Assembly (NCBI GenBank): GCA_039105265.1
Contig: JAPFFF010000008.1
Span: 5,456,001 to 5,520,000 of the forward strand
Direction of reading: 5' to 3'
Length of the DNA: 64,000 nt
Origin: Tritrichomonas musculus
Lineage: Eukaryota; Parabasalia; Tritrichomonadida; Tritrichomonadidae
The position numbers and the translations under genes were made by a program. Under the pieces are notes generated by a model, which saw nothing but the letters and a program-made list of their open reading frames with translations, ran no database searches and was not told where the DNA came from. Numbering within the stretch: position 1 is the stretch's first letter; every line of letters starts with the position of its first letter. Below, in pieces: positions 38,468-48,490 of this stretch.

Positions 38468-38794
38468 ATGAATCATGCATCTGAAAGATTAAACAATGTT
38501 GGACAAATCAGGAGACTTTTATCAGATTTAGAGCATTTTGGTCTTTGGAAATCAACTAATGCATGCGATCAAGCAACAATTGAAGACACACGAGATGAAA
38601 TATTACGTATATTAAATTTAATTGAAACAGAATTAGAAAGAGCAGGCCTCTGGGATAGGAGTACTGAAACAGATGACAAGGGAGGAGAAAATGATCCTGC
38701 TCATTCGAATTCAGAAGCAGTTACAATTGAAGAAATAAACGCTAATGCCAAAAAAGCTTATTCGATTATTGGTTCGCATAAAACTGGGAAATAA
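38468..38794 (+). CDS. small protein with a two-fold internal repeat
   Basis: A 108-residue helical protein. The segment RRLLSDLEHFGLWKST (about 15-30) and RILNLIETELERAGLWDRST (about 46-65) have the same L-x-x-x-E-x-x-G-L-W pattern about 33 residues apart, so two copies of a helix-GLW unit appear duplicated. The tail is polar (DDKGGENDPAHSNSE). An initiator-like TCATTT precedes it. No known domain is recognised. Confidence 0.65.
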   Translation: MNHASERLNNVGQIRRLLSDLEHFGLWKSTNACDQATIEDTRDEILRILNLIETELERAGLWDRSTETDDKGGENDPAHSNSEAVTIEEINANAKKAYSIIGSHKTGK

Positions 38795-39041
38795 AATAGC
38801 GTAAATTTCTTTATTACATGAATTTAAATAAAAATAAATAATATAAATAATTAATAATGATCCATGATTCAATTCTTTTGTTAACTTGATCAATTAAATG
38901 CTTAATGAATTTGGTTGTTATAGCATAATGTGGGAAAAAATAGATATTAATTTTATGTTCAAAATGATTTTCTTTAACAAAAAAATAAAGATATTGGTAA
39001 AATAAATACAAAAATTCGGTATTACAAGCACAACTAATTCA

Positions 39042-39557
39042 TTATTTGATTTCAATTAAATCCACTCCACCAATATCTGACGTACATAATAATTTATAAA
39101 AATCATCATCTTCTACAACTTCTAGTTTGAGATCTGATGGACTTCGAAAAGCAAAAAAATTAAGTGGATTTTGCTGGCCTAACTTTTTAATATCTTCTTC
39201 AGTGAAATAGGCAAAATTTTGGAAATCATCTGAGTTTTGCAGAATATCTAGTTCTCTTTCAGCAATTTCTTTCATTATATCAATTTCTCTTTCTTTCATT
39301 GCCAGTTCTGCTAAACCTTTTTCTTCGTTTAATTCAAGAGATTTTTGAATCATTTTAACTTTAGACTTTCCCGAATGTTCTATAATTCCTGCTCCAAATA
39401 ACACATTTGTAATATCATAAAGCCTTCTTTTGGTAATATTTAATGCTGCTTCCATATCTACTAAATCAACTTCATTTTGGCTTGATGTTGACAAAACTTG
39501 TAAGAATCGCTGCGTTAAATTTGTAAGAGAATTTTTTTCTTTGTCTTTTTTTAGCAT
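39042..39557 (-). CDS. E2F-family transcription factor
   Basis: A 171-residue protein. The winged-helix DNA-binding domain spans residues about 9-66 and contains the hallmark RRLYDITNVL (44-53) followed by GAGIIEHSGKSKVKMI. RR-x-YDITNVL reads the GGCG core of E2F sites. A leucine-rich coiled-coil dimerisation helix (about 70-115) and a short marked-box-like strand set (FAFRSPSDLKLEV, about 134-146) complete the classic E2F layout. No retinoblastoma-binding tail is evident. As an E2F it should need a DP partner, which is not in this window. The open frame starts one codon earlier with TTG; ATG is at 39557. Confidence 0.88.
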   Translation of the reverse strand: MLKKDKEKNSLTNLTQRFLQVLSTSSQNEVDLVDMEAALNITKRRLYDITNVLFGAGIIEHSGKSKVKMIQKSLELNEEKGLAELAMKEREIDIMKEIAERELDILQNSDDFQNFAYFTEEDIKKLGQQNPLNFFAFRSPSDLKLEVVEDDDFYKLLCTSDIGGVDLIEIK

Positions 39558-39665
39558 CAAAATAATAAAATCATTAAAACCTAAACGTATAGAGTTTAGA
39601 ACTTTTTAAATAATTTCAAATAACGTGAAAACTTGCCCTTTATAAATTTTTGATTTTAATCAGAG

Positions 39666-40709
39666 ATGGAGCAAATTTTAGACATTCCAGCTCTGCTCGA
39701 TATTCTTCCTGATCGTATCAAAATTATAAATGAAAATATTCAGCTCAAAAAGGAAAATGAAGATTATAAAATTCAAATCGAACAATTAACTCAAGAGAAT
39801 GATGCATTGAAGAAAGAAAATAAGCATCATAAAAGCCAACTTCAAAACAAAGATTTTGAAATCAAGAGTTTGAAATCAAAAAATAAAGAACTAAAAAAAA
39901 ATTTCTTAAATATGAAAAAATCATCTTCTCAAAAAATCTTTGATGCAGATACTGAAACTCCTTCCATAATGAAAGTTCCGCTTAAAAAGTCAAGATCTGT
40001 AAGCCAGCGCCTAATCAATGAAATTGATAAATTTGTTGATTCTGAAAATAAAGAAAAAGAGCCTGCCAAAAAGAGTTCCAAAAAATCAAATTTAAAGAAT
40101 CTTCAAGGTAAGAAAAATAAATTTGTGTTATTTGATGATTACTTTAAAGACAATAATCAATCAGAAGAAGAAAACAACACCACAGGTAATCCAACAGAAC
40201 TGAAAGAAACTGTTCCTATTATATCTATCAATCCTTTGATTGATAATGAAGAGAATCAAATTGAAGATATTGAAAATCAAAATGAGGATAACGCAAAGCA
40301 AATAGAAGAGGAATTTAATCAACTCGCTAAAGAAAATAAAAAAGTTAAAAACACTAAAAAAAAGAAAGAAATAGTCCTCCCTTCACCTCAATCAATTCCT
40401 GACCTTATTAAAGAAATTAAAGAAGCTGATATGGATCAAATCGATTCAATAGTTACTCGCGTTTTGGCTGAATCGTTTACATCATTAACAGCATTGAAAA
40501 GAAGATATCTTGATTTATTAAATAATTTTGCTGTATCAATTAAAAGCACATCAGTTGATACAGATACGATTCCGATTGTTTCATTTTTTGTTAAATTTGC
40601 ATTGCGGATTTCACCTGAATCCCTTGAATCATTTAAAAAATCAGTGGCATCTAATCAAAGGCTAACTTCAATTATATCAGCTGTTGAAGAAACAAATGGT
40701 ATTTTTTAG
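39666..40709 (+). CDS. coiled-coil protein of unknown function
   Basis: A 347-residue protein. An N-terminal coiled coil (about 15-90; INENIQLKKENEDYKIQIEQ) is followed by a basic Ser/Lys-rich linker (KKSRSVSQRL, PAKKSSKKSNLKNL) and an acidic Asn/Glu-rich region. A predicted globular helical C-terminus at about 235-347 contains IPDLIKEIKEADMDQIDSIV and IPIVSFFVKFALRISPESLE. No family is recognised. It shares a 108-base divergent spacer with E2F. Confidence 0.7.
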   Translation: MEQILDIPALLDILPDRIKIINENIQLKKENEDYKIQIEQLTQENDALKKENKHHKSQLQNKDFEIKSLKSKNKELKKNFLNMKKSSSQKIFDADTETPSIMKVPLKKSRSVSQRLINEIDKFVDSENKEKEPAKKSSKKSNLKNLQGKKNKFVLFDDYFKDNNQSEEENNTTGNPTELKETVPIISINPLIDNEENQIEDIENQNEDNAKQIEEEFNQLAKENKKVKNTKKKKEIVLPSPQSIPDLIKEIKEADMDQIDSIVTRVLAESFTSLTALKRRYLDLLNNFAVSIKSTSVDTDTIPIVSFFVKFALRISPESLESFKKSVASNQRLTSIISAVEETNGIF

Positions 40710-41761
40710 AGCTTTATTTTATAAATTGTTTTTTATTATTCTTTTTGTATCAACTCATGAGTCAGAGAAATCTAACAAGTAAAACATTATCAATTTAAAG
40801 CAAATAAGATAAAAGAAGGAAGTAAAATCTAAAAAAAAAAATATTTTGTAAAAAACATAATGAAAATTTGCATTATTAATTAATAATGCAAATCTGCCAT
40901 TTTCATTACAATAAATAATATGAACAAAAAGATCTTAATTTTTTTATTTTTTGATATAAAGAATGTCAATTTAATTACCAAAAGAAAAAAAAAGATATAA
41001 TATTAGTTTGGAACAAAAAAAACATTGTCATAAATTTAAAATCATTTATATCCAATTGTTAGTATAATGAATGCAAAACAAATTATGAAAGTATAGGTAC
41101 CTGAATATAATAATGGCCGAAATCGTTAATAATCATTTTAGCGTTTTGTATCCCAAAGTTGGCGATTGGCCATGAACAATGTTATTTGAAGAATAAATAT
41201 CATTAATAATTGAAATAATATATGCCTTTTGAATATGTTTTTTTTTGGAGTAGATAATAAAATCTTATTAACAAAACAAGCTTGCACACATTGAAAATAT
41301 TTTTATGCGTGAATATATATATAAAATTATTGTTGAATGCAGGTGAAAACATCAAAATATTTGAAACTTTGGTATTATGTAAAAAACGGGGAATGTGTAT
41401 TTTTTAATAACCTTTTCCTAAAAATAAAAGAATGATTTAGGAAATTGCTTGAATGAATTAAGTAAAATCTAAATTATATTTCATAATTCTCTAATTCTTA
41501 ATTAAATTATCAGATACGAAAAAGTGATAATGATATAGAAAAAAGTTCTGTTTAAATTTAACTTTTCATTTAGCATTCTCAACAATACGAAACAAAAAAT
41601 ATGTAAAAAAAAAAAATTGTTATATAAATATTGGTATAATATAAGTTTTTATTTCAAACAAAAAACAAACAAATAAATGTAGCTTCTATTCCTGATTCAA
41701 ATTCTGCATGAAGTTATATCATATGCTTTCATTCATATTAAATATTTTAAATTTTACAAAT
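40710..41761. other. 1.05-kb AT-rich spacer between convergent genes
   Basis: No gene seen. It contains a perfect 28-bp palindrome (40866-40893) and a GC-richer patch (about 41113-41176) with an imperfect inverted repeat of ATGGCC..ATCG. Otherwise A/T runs. Confidence 0.6.
40866..40893. repeat. perfect 28-bp palindrome
   Basis: ATTTGCATTATTAA is followed at once by its exact complement TTAATAATGCAAAT. No loop and no mismatch. It lies between the 3' ends of two convergent genes. Confidence 0.85.
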
Positions 41762-42922
41762 TCATTGACTATCTTCATAAAAATCTGATTTGATGCAATT
41801 CACAAATTCTTCTCTTGTCATATTATCCTTATATATTGTGATAAAATCAAGTTTGCTCGGCTCAAATAATCTTCTAAATTGAAAAGGTGACCTGCATACA
41901 GGACAAGTTGTTGCTGTATTTTGATGTTGGCACACAGAAAGCCACTGTTTTAAACATTCTGTATGGAAAAAATGTTCGCAAGATGTCATCATGCAATCAT
42001 TAAATTCAACTTCTCTGAGACAAATTGGACATGAGCCACATCCACGTGCAACAATTTTTTGTTTAACATTTTCCCAGTTGATTTCTCTTTCTTGAACATC
42101 AACAGCATTCATGACATTTCGTGCCCAATCAAGTTCTTTATCAATTGATGCAAGAATTGCATCAACTGCATCGCTTTGCGTTTCGATTGCATCAACAAGT
42201 AAGATACTAGCTGTTTTTGCTCTGCTTAAAACCCATTTTTTATGCATTGTTGAACCGTTTGGAGCAATTTCACCTAAGCGCTGACGAAATATGAATCCTC
42301 TGAAATGTTTTTGTATTAGAACAGCAGCAACGTGTGGATAGGCATCTTTTGCTTTAATTTCAAAGAAATGATATAATTGACGGCAGGTTGGACAAGTATG
42401 ATTTCGTGGATTCGAATTTTTTCGTAAATCCATTAAACATTCAGAATGGAATATATGACCACAAGTTAAAATAGTTAGGTCGTTAAACGAAAAACATTTA
42501 TTGCATAGTGTACAAGTTTTTTTCAAATATAATCCTTTTTCTACATTGGCTTTGCTTAAATTGATATCAAAAAATGAGCCTAGATTTGAAGGAGCACAGT
42601 TGCTGCTAAATCTTCTGGCAGATAATGGATATGGATCTGACGGTGGTACTATATTTATTATCGGTGTTTCAATTGGTGGTGGGTGAGGTTGAAAATGAGG
42701 TGGCGAATATGATTGTTCTTGATAAATTTGTTGTTGTTGAACTTGTTCGCAGCTTTGATCATTGAAAGATGCTCGTACGTTTCTTTGGTGATTTGACTGA
42801 AAACGTGGTGAATTAGGTTTTAAGATAGCTCTAGGTTTTGCATAATATCGTAAAGGTACTGATGATTCTGTTGAGCGATTTAAATGCTTGTTCGCTCGTC
42901 TACGTCGCGAGCGACGATTCAT
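41762..42922 (-). CDS. RNF32: double RING-H2 protein with IQ motif, RNF32-like E3 ligase
   Basis: A 386-residue protein. The N-terminus is basic and disordered (MNRRSRRRRANKHL). RING-H2 number 1 lies at about 135-180 (CTLCNKCFSFND, CGHIFHSECL, CPTCRQ). An IQ-like helix at about 200-218 (VLIQKHFRGFIFRQRL) would bind calmodulin. A helical spacer leads to RING-H2 number 2 at about 296-345 (CPICLREVEFNDC, CEHFFHTECLKQWL, CPVCRSPFQF). Two RING-H2 domains around an IQ motif is the RNF32 arrangement. It is predicted to be an E3 ubiquitin ligase, and both fingers keep all cysteine/histidine ligands. In animals RNF32 is testis-enriched. The vWFA-E2 at the left edge is another ubiquitin-system gene, with no evidence that they act together. 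Confidence 0.82.
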   Translation of the reverse strand: MNRRSRRRRANKHLNRSTESSVPLRYYAKPRAILKPNSPRFQSNHQRNVRASFNDQSCEQVQQQQIYQEQSYSPPHFQPHPPPIETPIINIVPPSDPYPLSARRFSSNCAPSNLGSFFDINLSKANVEKGLYLKKTCTLCNKCFSFNDLTILTCGHIFHSECLMDLRKNSNPRNHTCPTCRQLYHFFEIKAKDAYPHVAAVLIQKHFRGFIFRQRLGEIAPNGSTMHKKWVLSRAKTASILLVDAIETQSDAVDAILASIDKELDWARNVMNAVDVQEREINWENVKQKIVARGCGSCPICLREVEFNDCMMTSCEHFFHTECLKQWLSVCQHQNTATTCPVCRSPFQFRRLFEPSKLDFITIYKDNMTREEFVNCIKSDFYEDSQ

Positions 42923-43192
42923 TTACAGCAAAATAAAATCGTTAAATTTACAATATTTGAATTTTTCTTAGAATTGAAATTTTGAAATATATAAACTTTA
43001 CAATTTTTTCAGTATTAAATTCAAATTTCCTTTTATTTACATATGAGATAAAGAAAAATTTTTTATATTATTAAATTACTGTTAATATTTAAATTAAATA
43101 TAAAAATGTAAATGTAAAAAATTATTTTGATATCGCACAAAATATGTTTTAACAAATTTGAATGATTATTTTGAAAAGAAGAATATTTAAAA

Positions 43193-46100
43193 ATGAAAAA
43201 GAAAATTACCAAAGAAACAATATCTCAAACAAATAGTGTCAAAGATCTTAAAAACTATTGTTTTTCGTTTCTATCAGACATTGAAGTTTTGAATCTCGAA
43301 ATTCAATCATCGCAAATGCAAAAAACGACATTTCAAGAAATGATTAACACATTAACCAAAGAAAAAAAGCAATTAGAACTTGAAGTTCAAAGTGAAAAAG
43401 AGAAATCGGCTTCTTTGCAAGAAAGTATTAAAATCTTAACTAGTAGTACGCCCAATACGAACGAAAATAAATCAATAACAGCAAGCGCAGATATTCAAGG
43501 TGAATTGTCGTCTTTACAATCGATGGTTGATGGCTTATTAAAGCAAAAAGAAGATTATGAACTTAAGATGTCCGATCTCAAAGATGAACTCAACAAAATC
43601 AAAATAGCAAACCAGCAACTTGAAGAAAAAAATCAAATATTAACTGAAGTTACCGCAAATTCCGATAAAATTGAAGCTGAAAACAAATCCCTTAAAGATC
43701 AGATAACAAATCTCACGAACAGCAAAAGCCAATTAGAAGAAAAAATATCAAATTTACAGAATGCAGATAATTCAGCGCTAATGTTATCCACGATTGACGG
43801 CCTCAAAGATATGTTACGAAGCAAAGATGAGGAAGAACAAAAATTAAAGGATGAATATGAACGAAAACTTGCTGAAAAAGAAAACGATCTACAATCAATT
43901 TTAAATGCAGTTCAAGAAGATAAAGAAAAAGCTGACAAAACTATCGAAAACCTTCAAAAACAAATCGTCGACAAAGATGAAGAAATGAATCAAATAATTG
44001 CTGCTTTTGAAGAAGAAAAATTACAATTTGAGAACAAAAATGAAGTTCCTCAGGATAATTCAAAGCTACAGAATGAAATTGATGAGCTTAAAAAGTCAAT
44101 TTCTGAAAAAGATTCTCAAATTTCTCAATTGCAAGAAAATGCTTCTAAAGAAAAAGTTGAATTTCTCAAAGTTCTCGACCAAAATTCAGCACTGGAGAGC
44201 AAAGTCAAAGAGCAGGAAGAAGCAAACAACAGACTCCTCGAACAAATTGAAAAATCATCTGAAAATGAGCAAAAATTGTCAGATTTAAACAGTCAGCTTT
44301 CAGCAAAAGAGCAAGACTATTCAAATCAACAAAATGAAATTGAAAACATTAAAAAAGAAAATGAAAACATTAAAAATGAAAAAGAAAACTTACAAAAAGA
44401 AAATGAAAACATTAAAAAAGAAATTGAAAGTGTTAAAAATGAATTTGAAAGTGTTAAAAATGAAATTGTTGAGTTGACAAAGAAAAATAACGAACTTGTC
44501 GAAGAGTTGTCGGCACAAAAGTCAAAGGAGGAAGAGGATTCAGTGAGGATTCAGAGCCAAGAGAAAGAGAACTCAGAGAAGCAGCAGCGGATTGAAGAGC
44601 TGGAGAATAAAGTGATGATTCTCGAGCAAAGCGCAAAGTCAGAGCAAGAAGTAAGCAGCATTGTCGAAGCCAAAGAGAGAGAAAAGAGCGAGCTCAAGGC
44701 ATCCCTAAAAGACAAAGACGAGCAGATTTCCGCTCTTCAGGCTGAAATTGAAAAAGCACAATCTGAAAGTGAAGAAATGAAACTCAAGTACGAACAGATA
44801 AATCAAAGAGTCAAAGAATTAGAAAACTCGAATTCAGATCAAATCCAAAAATCTCAAGAAGAAAACCAAAAAATCCAGCAAGAAAATCAAAAAATCCAGC
44901 AAGAAAACCAAAAATTCCAGCAAGAAAACTTAACTTATAAAGAAGAGATTCAAAAAGCTCAAGAAGAAAATCAAAGAATCAAGCAAGAAAACTTAAATTA
45001 TAAAGAAGAAAATCAAAAGGTTAAAGATGAGATTCAAAAAGTTAAAGATGAAAATTTGAGTTATATAGATGAGATTCAAAAGGTTAAAGATGAAAATTTG
45101 AGTTATATAGATGAGATTCAAAAGGTTAAAGATGAAAATTTGAGTTATATAGATGAGATTCAAAAAGTTAAAGATGAAAATTTGAGTTATATAGATGAGA
45201 TTCAAAAAGTTAAGGATGAGAGGGAAAAAATTGGCGTTGAAAATGAGTCGTTGAAAGCTCAACTGGAAAACTTTGAGGAAGAAGTGAAGAAGGCAAGTGA
45301 AGAGAAGGAAGAGATGTTAGTCAAGCTTCAAAGCCTTGAGAAAGAAGGCAAAGAGAACGTCAGCAAGCTGTCTTCTAATGAGCAGACAATTTCGCAGCTT
45401 CAAAGCAGCCTTGACGACTCAGAGTTGCGTGCGAAGTCTGCGCAAGAGGAGAGCATCAAATTGAAAGAGAAATTGTCGCAAGTGACAATTGAGAACGACT
45501 CAAACAAAGCAAAAATTGAGTCACTGAACCACCAAATTTCAATGAGCAACGAATCAACAGAGAACCAGGTAACAGAGCTTCAGAAAGAACTCTCAAGCAT
45601 TCAGAATGAAAACGAGCAACTCAAGCAAGCTCTCAATAGCAAAAGCAACGAAAGTGCTGAAAAGGACCAAAAAATAGAGGCACTGACAACTGAATCCAAA
45701 AATCAAGAAGAAAAAATCTGCCAAATGATGAATTCAATGAAAGAAAAACTTGAATCCTCTGAAAAAGAAAACGAACAACTTAAGCAAGAACTTATTAGTC
45801 AAAGCACTGAAAAGGACCAAAAAATAGAGGCACTGACAACTGAATCCAAAAATCAAGAAGAAAAAATCAACCAAATGATAAATGGCAATGAAAAAGTTCA
45901 AATTGAAATGAAGTCAATGAAAGAGAAACTTGAATCTTCCGAAAAAGAAAAAGTTGGACTTCAATCAGAATTGGAATCTGTGAAGAACCAAATTTTATCG
46001 CTAGAAGAAAATCACAAAAATGACTCAAATTCAAAAACAGAAGAGAACTCGAAATTGACGAAAGAATTGAATGATAAAAATGAAGAAATTTTGGACCTTA

Positions 46101-48490
46101 AAAGTCAGCTTCAGCAACTTACTGAGAATCTCAGCACATTGAATGATTCGAAAAACAACGAAGAAGAACAAACAAAGAAAGTCATGAATGATCTCGCTAG
46201 CTGCAAAGCAGCGAATGAACAACTTCAGAGCAAGAACAATGAATTAAATTTGAAAATTGAAGAAAATGAAGACTTGATTAATCGCCAAAAGAACACAATT
46301 TCTAACATTGAAAGTAAGTCACAGTCTTTGATTGAGAAAATCACAGAGAATGAAAACTTGATTCACTCTTTGGAGACTCAAAACGAAGACAAAGAGAATG
46401 AAATTGTCATGCTGAAAAAGAAGATTGAATCACATGAAAATGAAAGAGAAATCGCTGACAAAAACAGCAAGTTGGTAAATGAAGAGTCTGGTAAGTTGAG
46501 AGATGAATTGAACTCGCTGAAAGAGCAGCTAAATTCAATCACAAGTCAGCTGAATATAGCAAACAATGAAAAACAGGAAATTTCAAATGAAAATAATTCA
46601 TTGAAAGAAAAAATAAGGCAGGTTGAAGCAGAAAACAATTCAATAAATGAAAAATTAAATCAAGCTGAAGCAGCAACGAACTCAATGAATGAAAGACATT
46701 CACAGACTGAAGCGCAAAATATTTCAATGAAAGGAAAATTAGAAGAGCTTGAATCAACTAACAATTCAATTAAAGAAAAACTTAGTCAGAGTGAATCATT
46801 AAATAATTCATTGAATGAAAAACTTAGTCAGAGTGAATCATTAAATAATTCATTGAATGAAAAACTTAGTCAAAGTGAATCATTAAATAATTCATTGAAT
46901 GAAAAACTTAGTCAGAGTGAAGCACTAAACAATTCATTGAATGAAAAACTTAGTCAGAGTGAATCATTAAATAATTCATTGAATGAAAAACTGAGTCAGA
47001 GTGAATCATTAAATAATTCATTGAATGAAAAACTGAGTCAGAGTGAATCATTAAATAATTCATTGAATGAAAAACTTAGTCAGAGTGAATCATTAAATAA
47101 TTCATTGAATGAAAAGCTGAGTCAGAGTGAAGAGTCCAACAAGTCATTGGCAGAAGTCGTTAATCAGCTCAAGAAGCAGCATGAAGAAAGTGACTCTGAA
47201 ATTGCCTCACTAAAGCAGCAAGTGGAAAGCTTGAGCCATCAGAATTCAGAGCTGGCAGGCGAGGCAAGCAGCGGCATGTTGCCGGTGATGAATGTCAGCG
47301 AGCGTTCAGTGACGCTTGATGATGAGAACGAGAAGCTTCAGCGTCAAGTTTCCCAACTTCAAGTTCAGCTTCTTGATCTCCAATCCAAGTGTGACAACGC
47401 CACCCAACTGAGCCAGCAACTGAGTGTTGAGAAGAACGATGCCATTCAAAATGCGAACAAAACGATCAATGAATTGAAAGGTGAAATTGAAAGCATGAAA
47501 GATTTGAAAGCAATTCAAAACGAGAATGTTTCACTTAAGAAAGAAGTGCAGAAAATGAATGACATTAAAGATGAGAATAAAAGTCTGAAGCAACTGAATC
47601 AGAATTTGCAGAAGCAAGTTCTTGAAATAGACGTTCTTCAATCAAAACTCGACTTTTTGACTACAAAAAATAACGAGTTAAATGAAGCTAATAAAAACTT
47701 GGAGGCTTCGTTATCTGAGTTCAAAACTGCTGCTGCTAATTCAAGTGAGCTTGAGTCAATTGAAGATAAAGAAGAGAAGATTCAAAAGTTAACAATTCTT
47801 TTACAAAGAGCTAATAAAATTGATCAAATAAAGCAAGGTCAAATTGAGCAGTTACAGGCCAAAATTGAATCATTATCTCAAATTGAACAAATTCCTCAGT
47901 TAGAAGCTGGTTCTGAAAATAGTATTATTCAGTCTCTTAAAAATAGAATATTTCAGTTGGAAAATCAGTTGAAAGGCTCTGAATCTGTTAACGAATTGCA
48001 GATTAAAAATGAAAAACTCACAAAACTCGTTGAAAAGTCAAATAAACTTTATGCACAGCTTCTTGAAAAGAATCAAAACCTTTCCCAGCAAATTGAATTC
48101 TTATCAAAGCCTGATATTAAACAAAAACTTAAGATTGAAAATACCTCTTGTTGTATTTCAATTATGCAATTCGATCCCGATGGAAATTCAAATAATAATC
48201 AGCAAGATCATTCCGAACAGCAGAATCAGCAAAACAATGATAACAGTAATAATAATACCGGAAATACTGGATCTTCAGGGCCACTTGGTGATCCAACAAT
48301 GAATTCTTATTTGAGAAGGACTATGCTTCAGTTTTTCTTGCAAGATGGTGCAAAAAGAGATGAAATGATTCCGATGATTTTAGAACTTGTAGGGTGTAAT
48401 GAGCAACAAATTGCAACTGCTCAGAGACAATGGGCAAGACAGCACCAGTTCTTTTCAAAAGGTGGTTTCTTTGGTTTCGGTAACCACTGA
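43193..48490 (+). CDS. giant coiled-coil golgin with C-terminal GRIP-like domain
   Basis: A 1765-residue protein. Residues 1-1610 are nearly continuous coiled coil. The C-terminus has a polar spacer (NNNQQDHSEQQNQQNN, about 1660-1690) and then a GRIP-like domain at about 1703-1745, with MNSYLRRTMLQFFLQDG, then MIPMILELVG. The key GRIP tyrosine is in place (SYLRR; consensus YLKN). GRIP domains bind Arl1 on trans-Golgi membranes, so it is probably a long vesicle tether. Two coding tandem repeats sit in the rod: four copies of a 14-residue ENLSYIDEIQKVKD unit, and eight of LSQSESLNNSLNEK. Parts of the gene (about 44520-44740, 45230-45660, 47160-47460) are conspicuously GC-richer than the rest. 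GRAB-type Arf binding is the alternative. Confidence 0.8.
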   Translation: MKKKITKETISQTNSVKDLKNYCFSFLSDIEVLNLEIQSSQMQKTTFQEMINTLTKEKKQLELEVQSEKEKSASLQESIKILTSSTPNTNENKSITASADIQGELSSLQSMVDGLLKQKEDYELKMSDLKDELNKIKIANQQLEEKNQILTEVTANSDKIEAENKSLKDQITNLTNSKSQLEEKISNLQNADNSALMLSTIDGLKDMLRSKDEEEQKLKDEYERKLAEKENDLQSILNAVQEDKEKADKTIENLQKQIVDKDEEMNQIIAAFEEEKLQFENKNEVPQDNSKLQNEIDELKKSISEKDSQISQLQENASKEKVEFLKVLDQNSALESKVKEQEEANNRLLEQIEKSSENEQKLSDLNSQLSAKEQDYSNQQNEIENIKKENENIKNEKENLQKENENIKKEIESVKNEFESVKNEIVELTKKNNELVEELSAQKSKEEEDSVRIQSQEKENSEKQQRIEELENKVMILEQSAKSEQEVSSIVEAKEREKSELKASLKDKDEQISALQAEIEKAQSESEEMKLKYEQINQRVKELENSNSDQIQKSQEENQKIQQENQKIQQENQKFQQENLTYKEEIQKAQEENQRIKQENLNYKEENQKVKDEIQKVKDENLSYIDEIQKVKDENLSYIDEIQKVKDENLSYIDEIQKVKDENLSYIDEIQKVKDEREKIGVENESLKAQLENFEEEVKKASEEKEEMLVKLQSLEKEGKENVSKLSSNEQTISQLQSSLDDSELRAKSAQEESIKLKEKLSQVTIENDSNKAKIESLNHQISMSNESTENQVTELQKELSSIQNENEQLKQALNSKSNESAEKDQKIEALTTESKNQEEKICQMMNSMKEKLESSEKENEQLKQELISQSTEKDQKIEALTTESKNQEEKINQMINGNEKVQIEMKSMKEKLESSEKEKVGLQSELESVKNQILSLEENHKNDSNSKTEENSKLTKELNDKNEEILDLKSQLQQLTENLSTLNDSKNNEEEQTKKVMNDLASCKAANEQLQSKNNELNLKIEENEDLINRQKNTISNIESKSQSLIEKITENENLIHSLETQNEDKENEIVMLKKKIESHENEREIADKNSKLVNEESGKLRDELNSLKEQLNSITSQLNIANNEKQEISNENNSLKEKIRQVEAENNSINEKLNQAEAATNSMNERHSQTEAQNISMKGKLEELESTNNSIKEKLSQSESLNNSLNEKLSQSESLNNSLNEKLSQSESLNNSLNEKLSQSEALNNSLNEKLSQSESLNNSLNEKLSQSESLNNSLNEKLSQSESLNNSLNEKLSQSESLNNSLNEKLSQSEESNKSLAEVVNQLKKQHEESDSEIASLKQQVESLSHQNSELAGEASSGMLPVMNVSERSVTLDDENEKLQRQVSQLQVQLLDLQSKCDNATQLSQQLSVEKNDAIQNANKTINELKGEIESMKDLKAIQNENVSLKKEVQKMNDIKDENKSLKQLNQNLQKQVLEIDVLQSKLDFLTTKNNELNEANKNLEASLSEFKTAAANSSELESIEDKEEKIQKLTILLQRANKIDQIKQGQIEQLQAKIESLSQIEQIPQLEAGSENSIIQSLKNRIFQLENQLKGSESVNELQIKNEKLTKLVEKSNKLYAQLLEKNQNLSQQIEFLSKPDIKQKLKIENTSCCISIMQFDPDGNSNNNQQDHSEQQNQQNNDNSNNNTGNTGSSGPLGDPTMNSYLRRTMLQFFLQDGAKRDEMIPMILELVGCNEQQIATAQRQWARQHQFFSKGGFFGFGNH
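45050..45217 (+). repeat. 4 x 42-bp coding tandem repeat in the golgin rod
   Basis: Four nearly identical 42-bp units, each encoding ENLSYIDEIQKVKD. 14 residues equal two heptads, so the coiled coil stays in register whatever the copy number. Confidence 0.95.
46781..47131 (+). repeat. 8.4 x 42-bp coding tandem repeat in the golgin rod
   Basis: Eight full 42-bp units (LSQSESLNNSLNEK type, one SEAL variant) plus a partial ninth. Again two heptads per unit. Very low divergence points to recent expansion. Confidence 0.95.

Noticed and set aside
41113-41176. Imperfect ATGGCC...ATCG inverted repeat
   Set aside because: Short, with gaps; too weak to call an element, mentioned only in the spacer entry.
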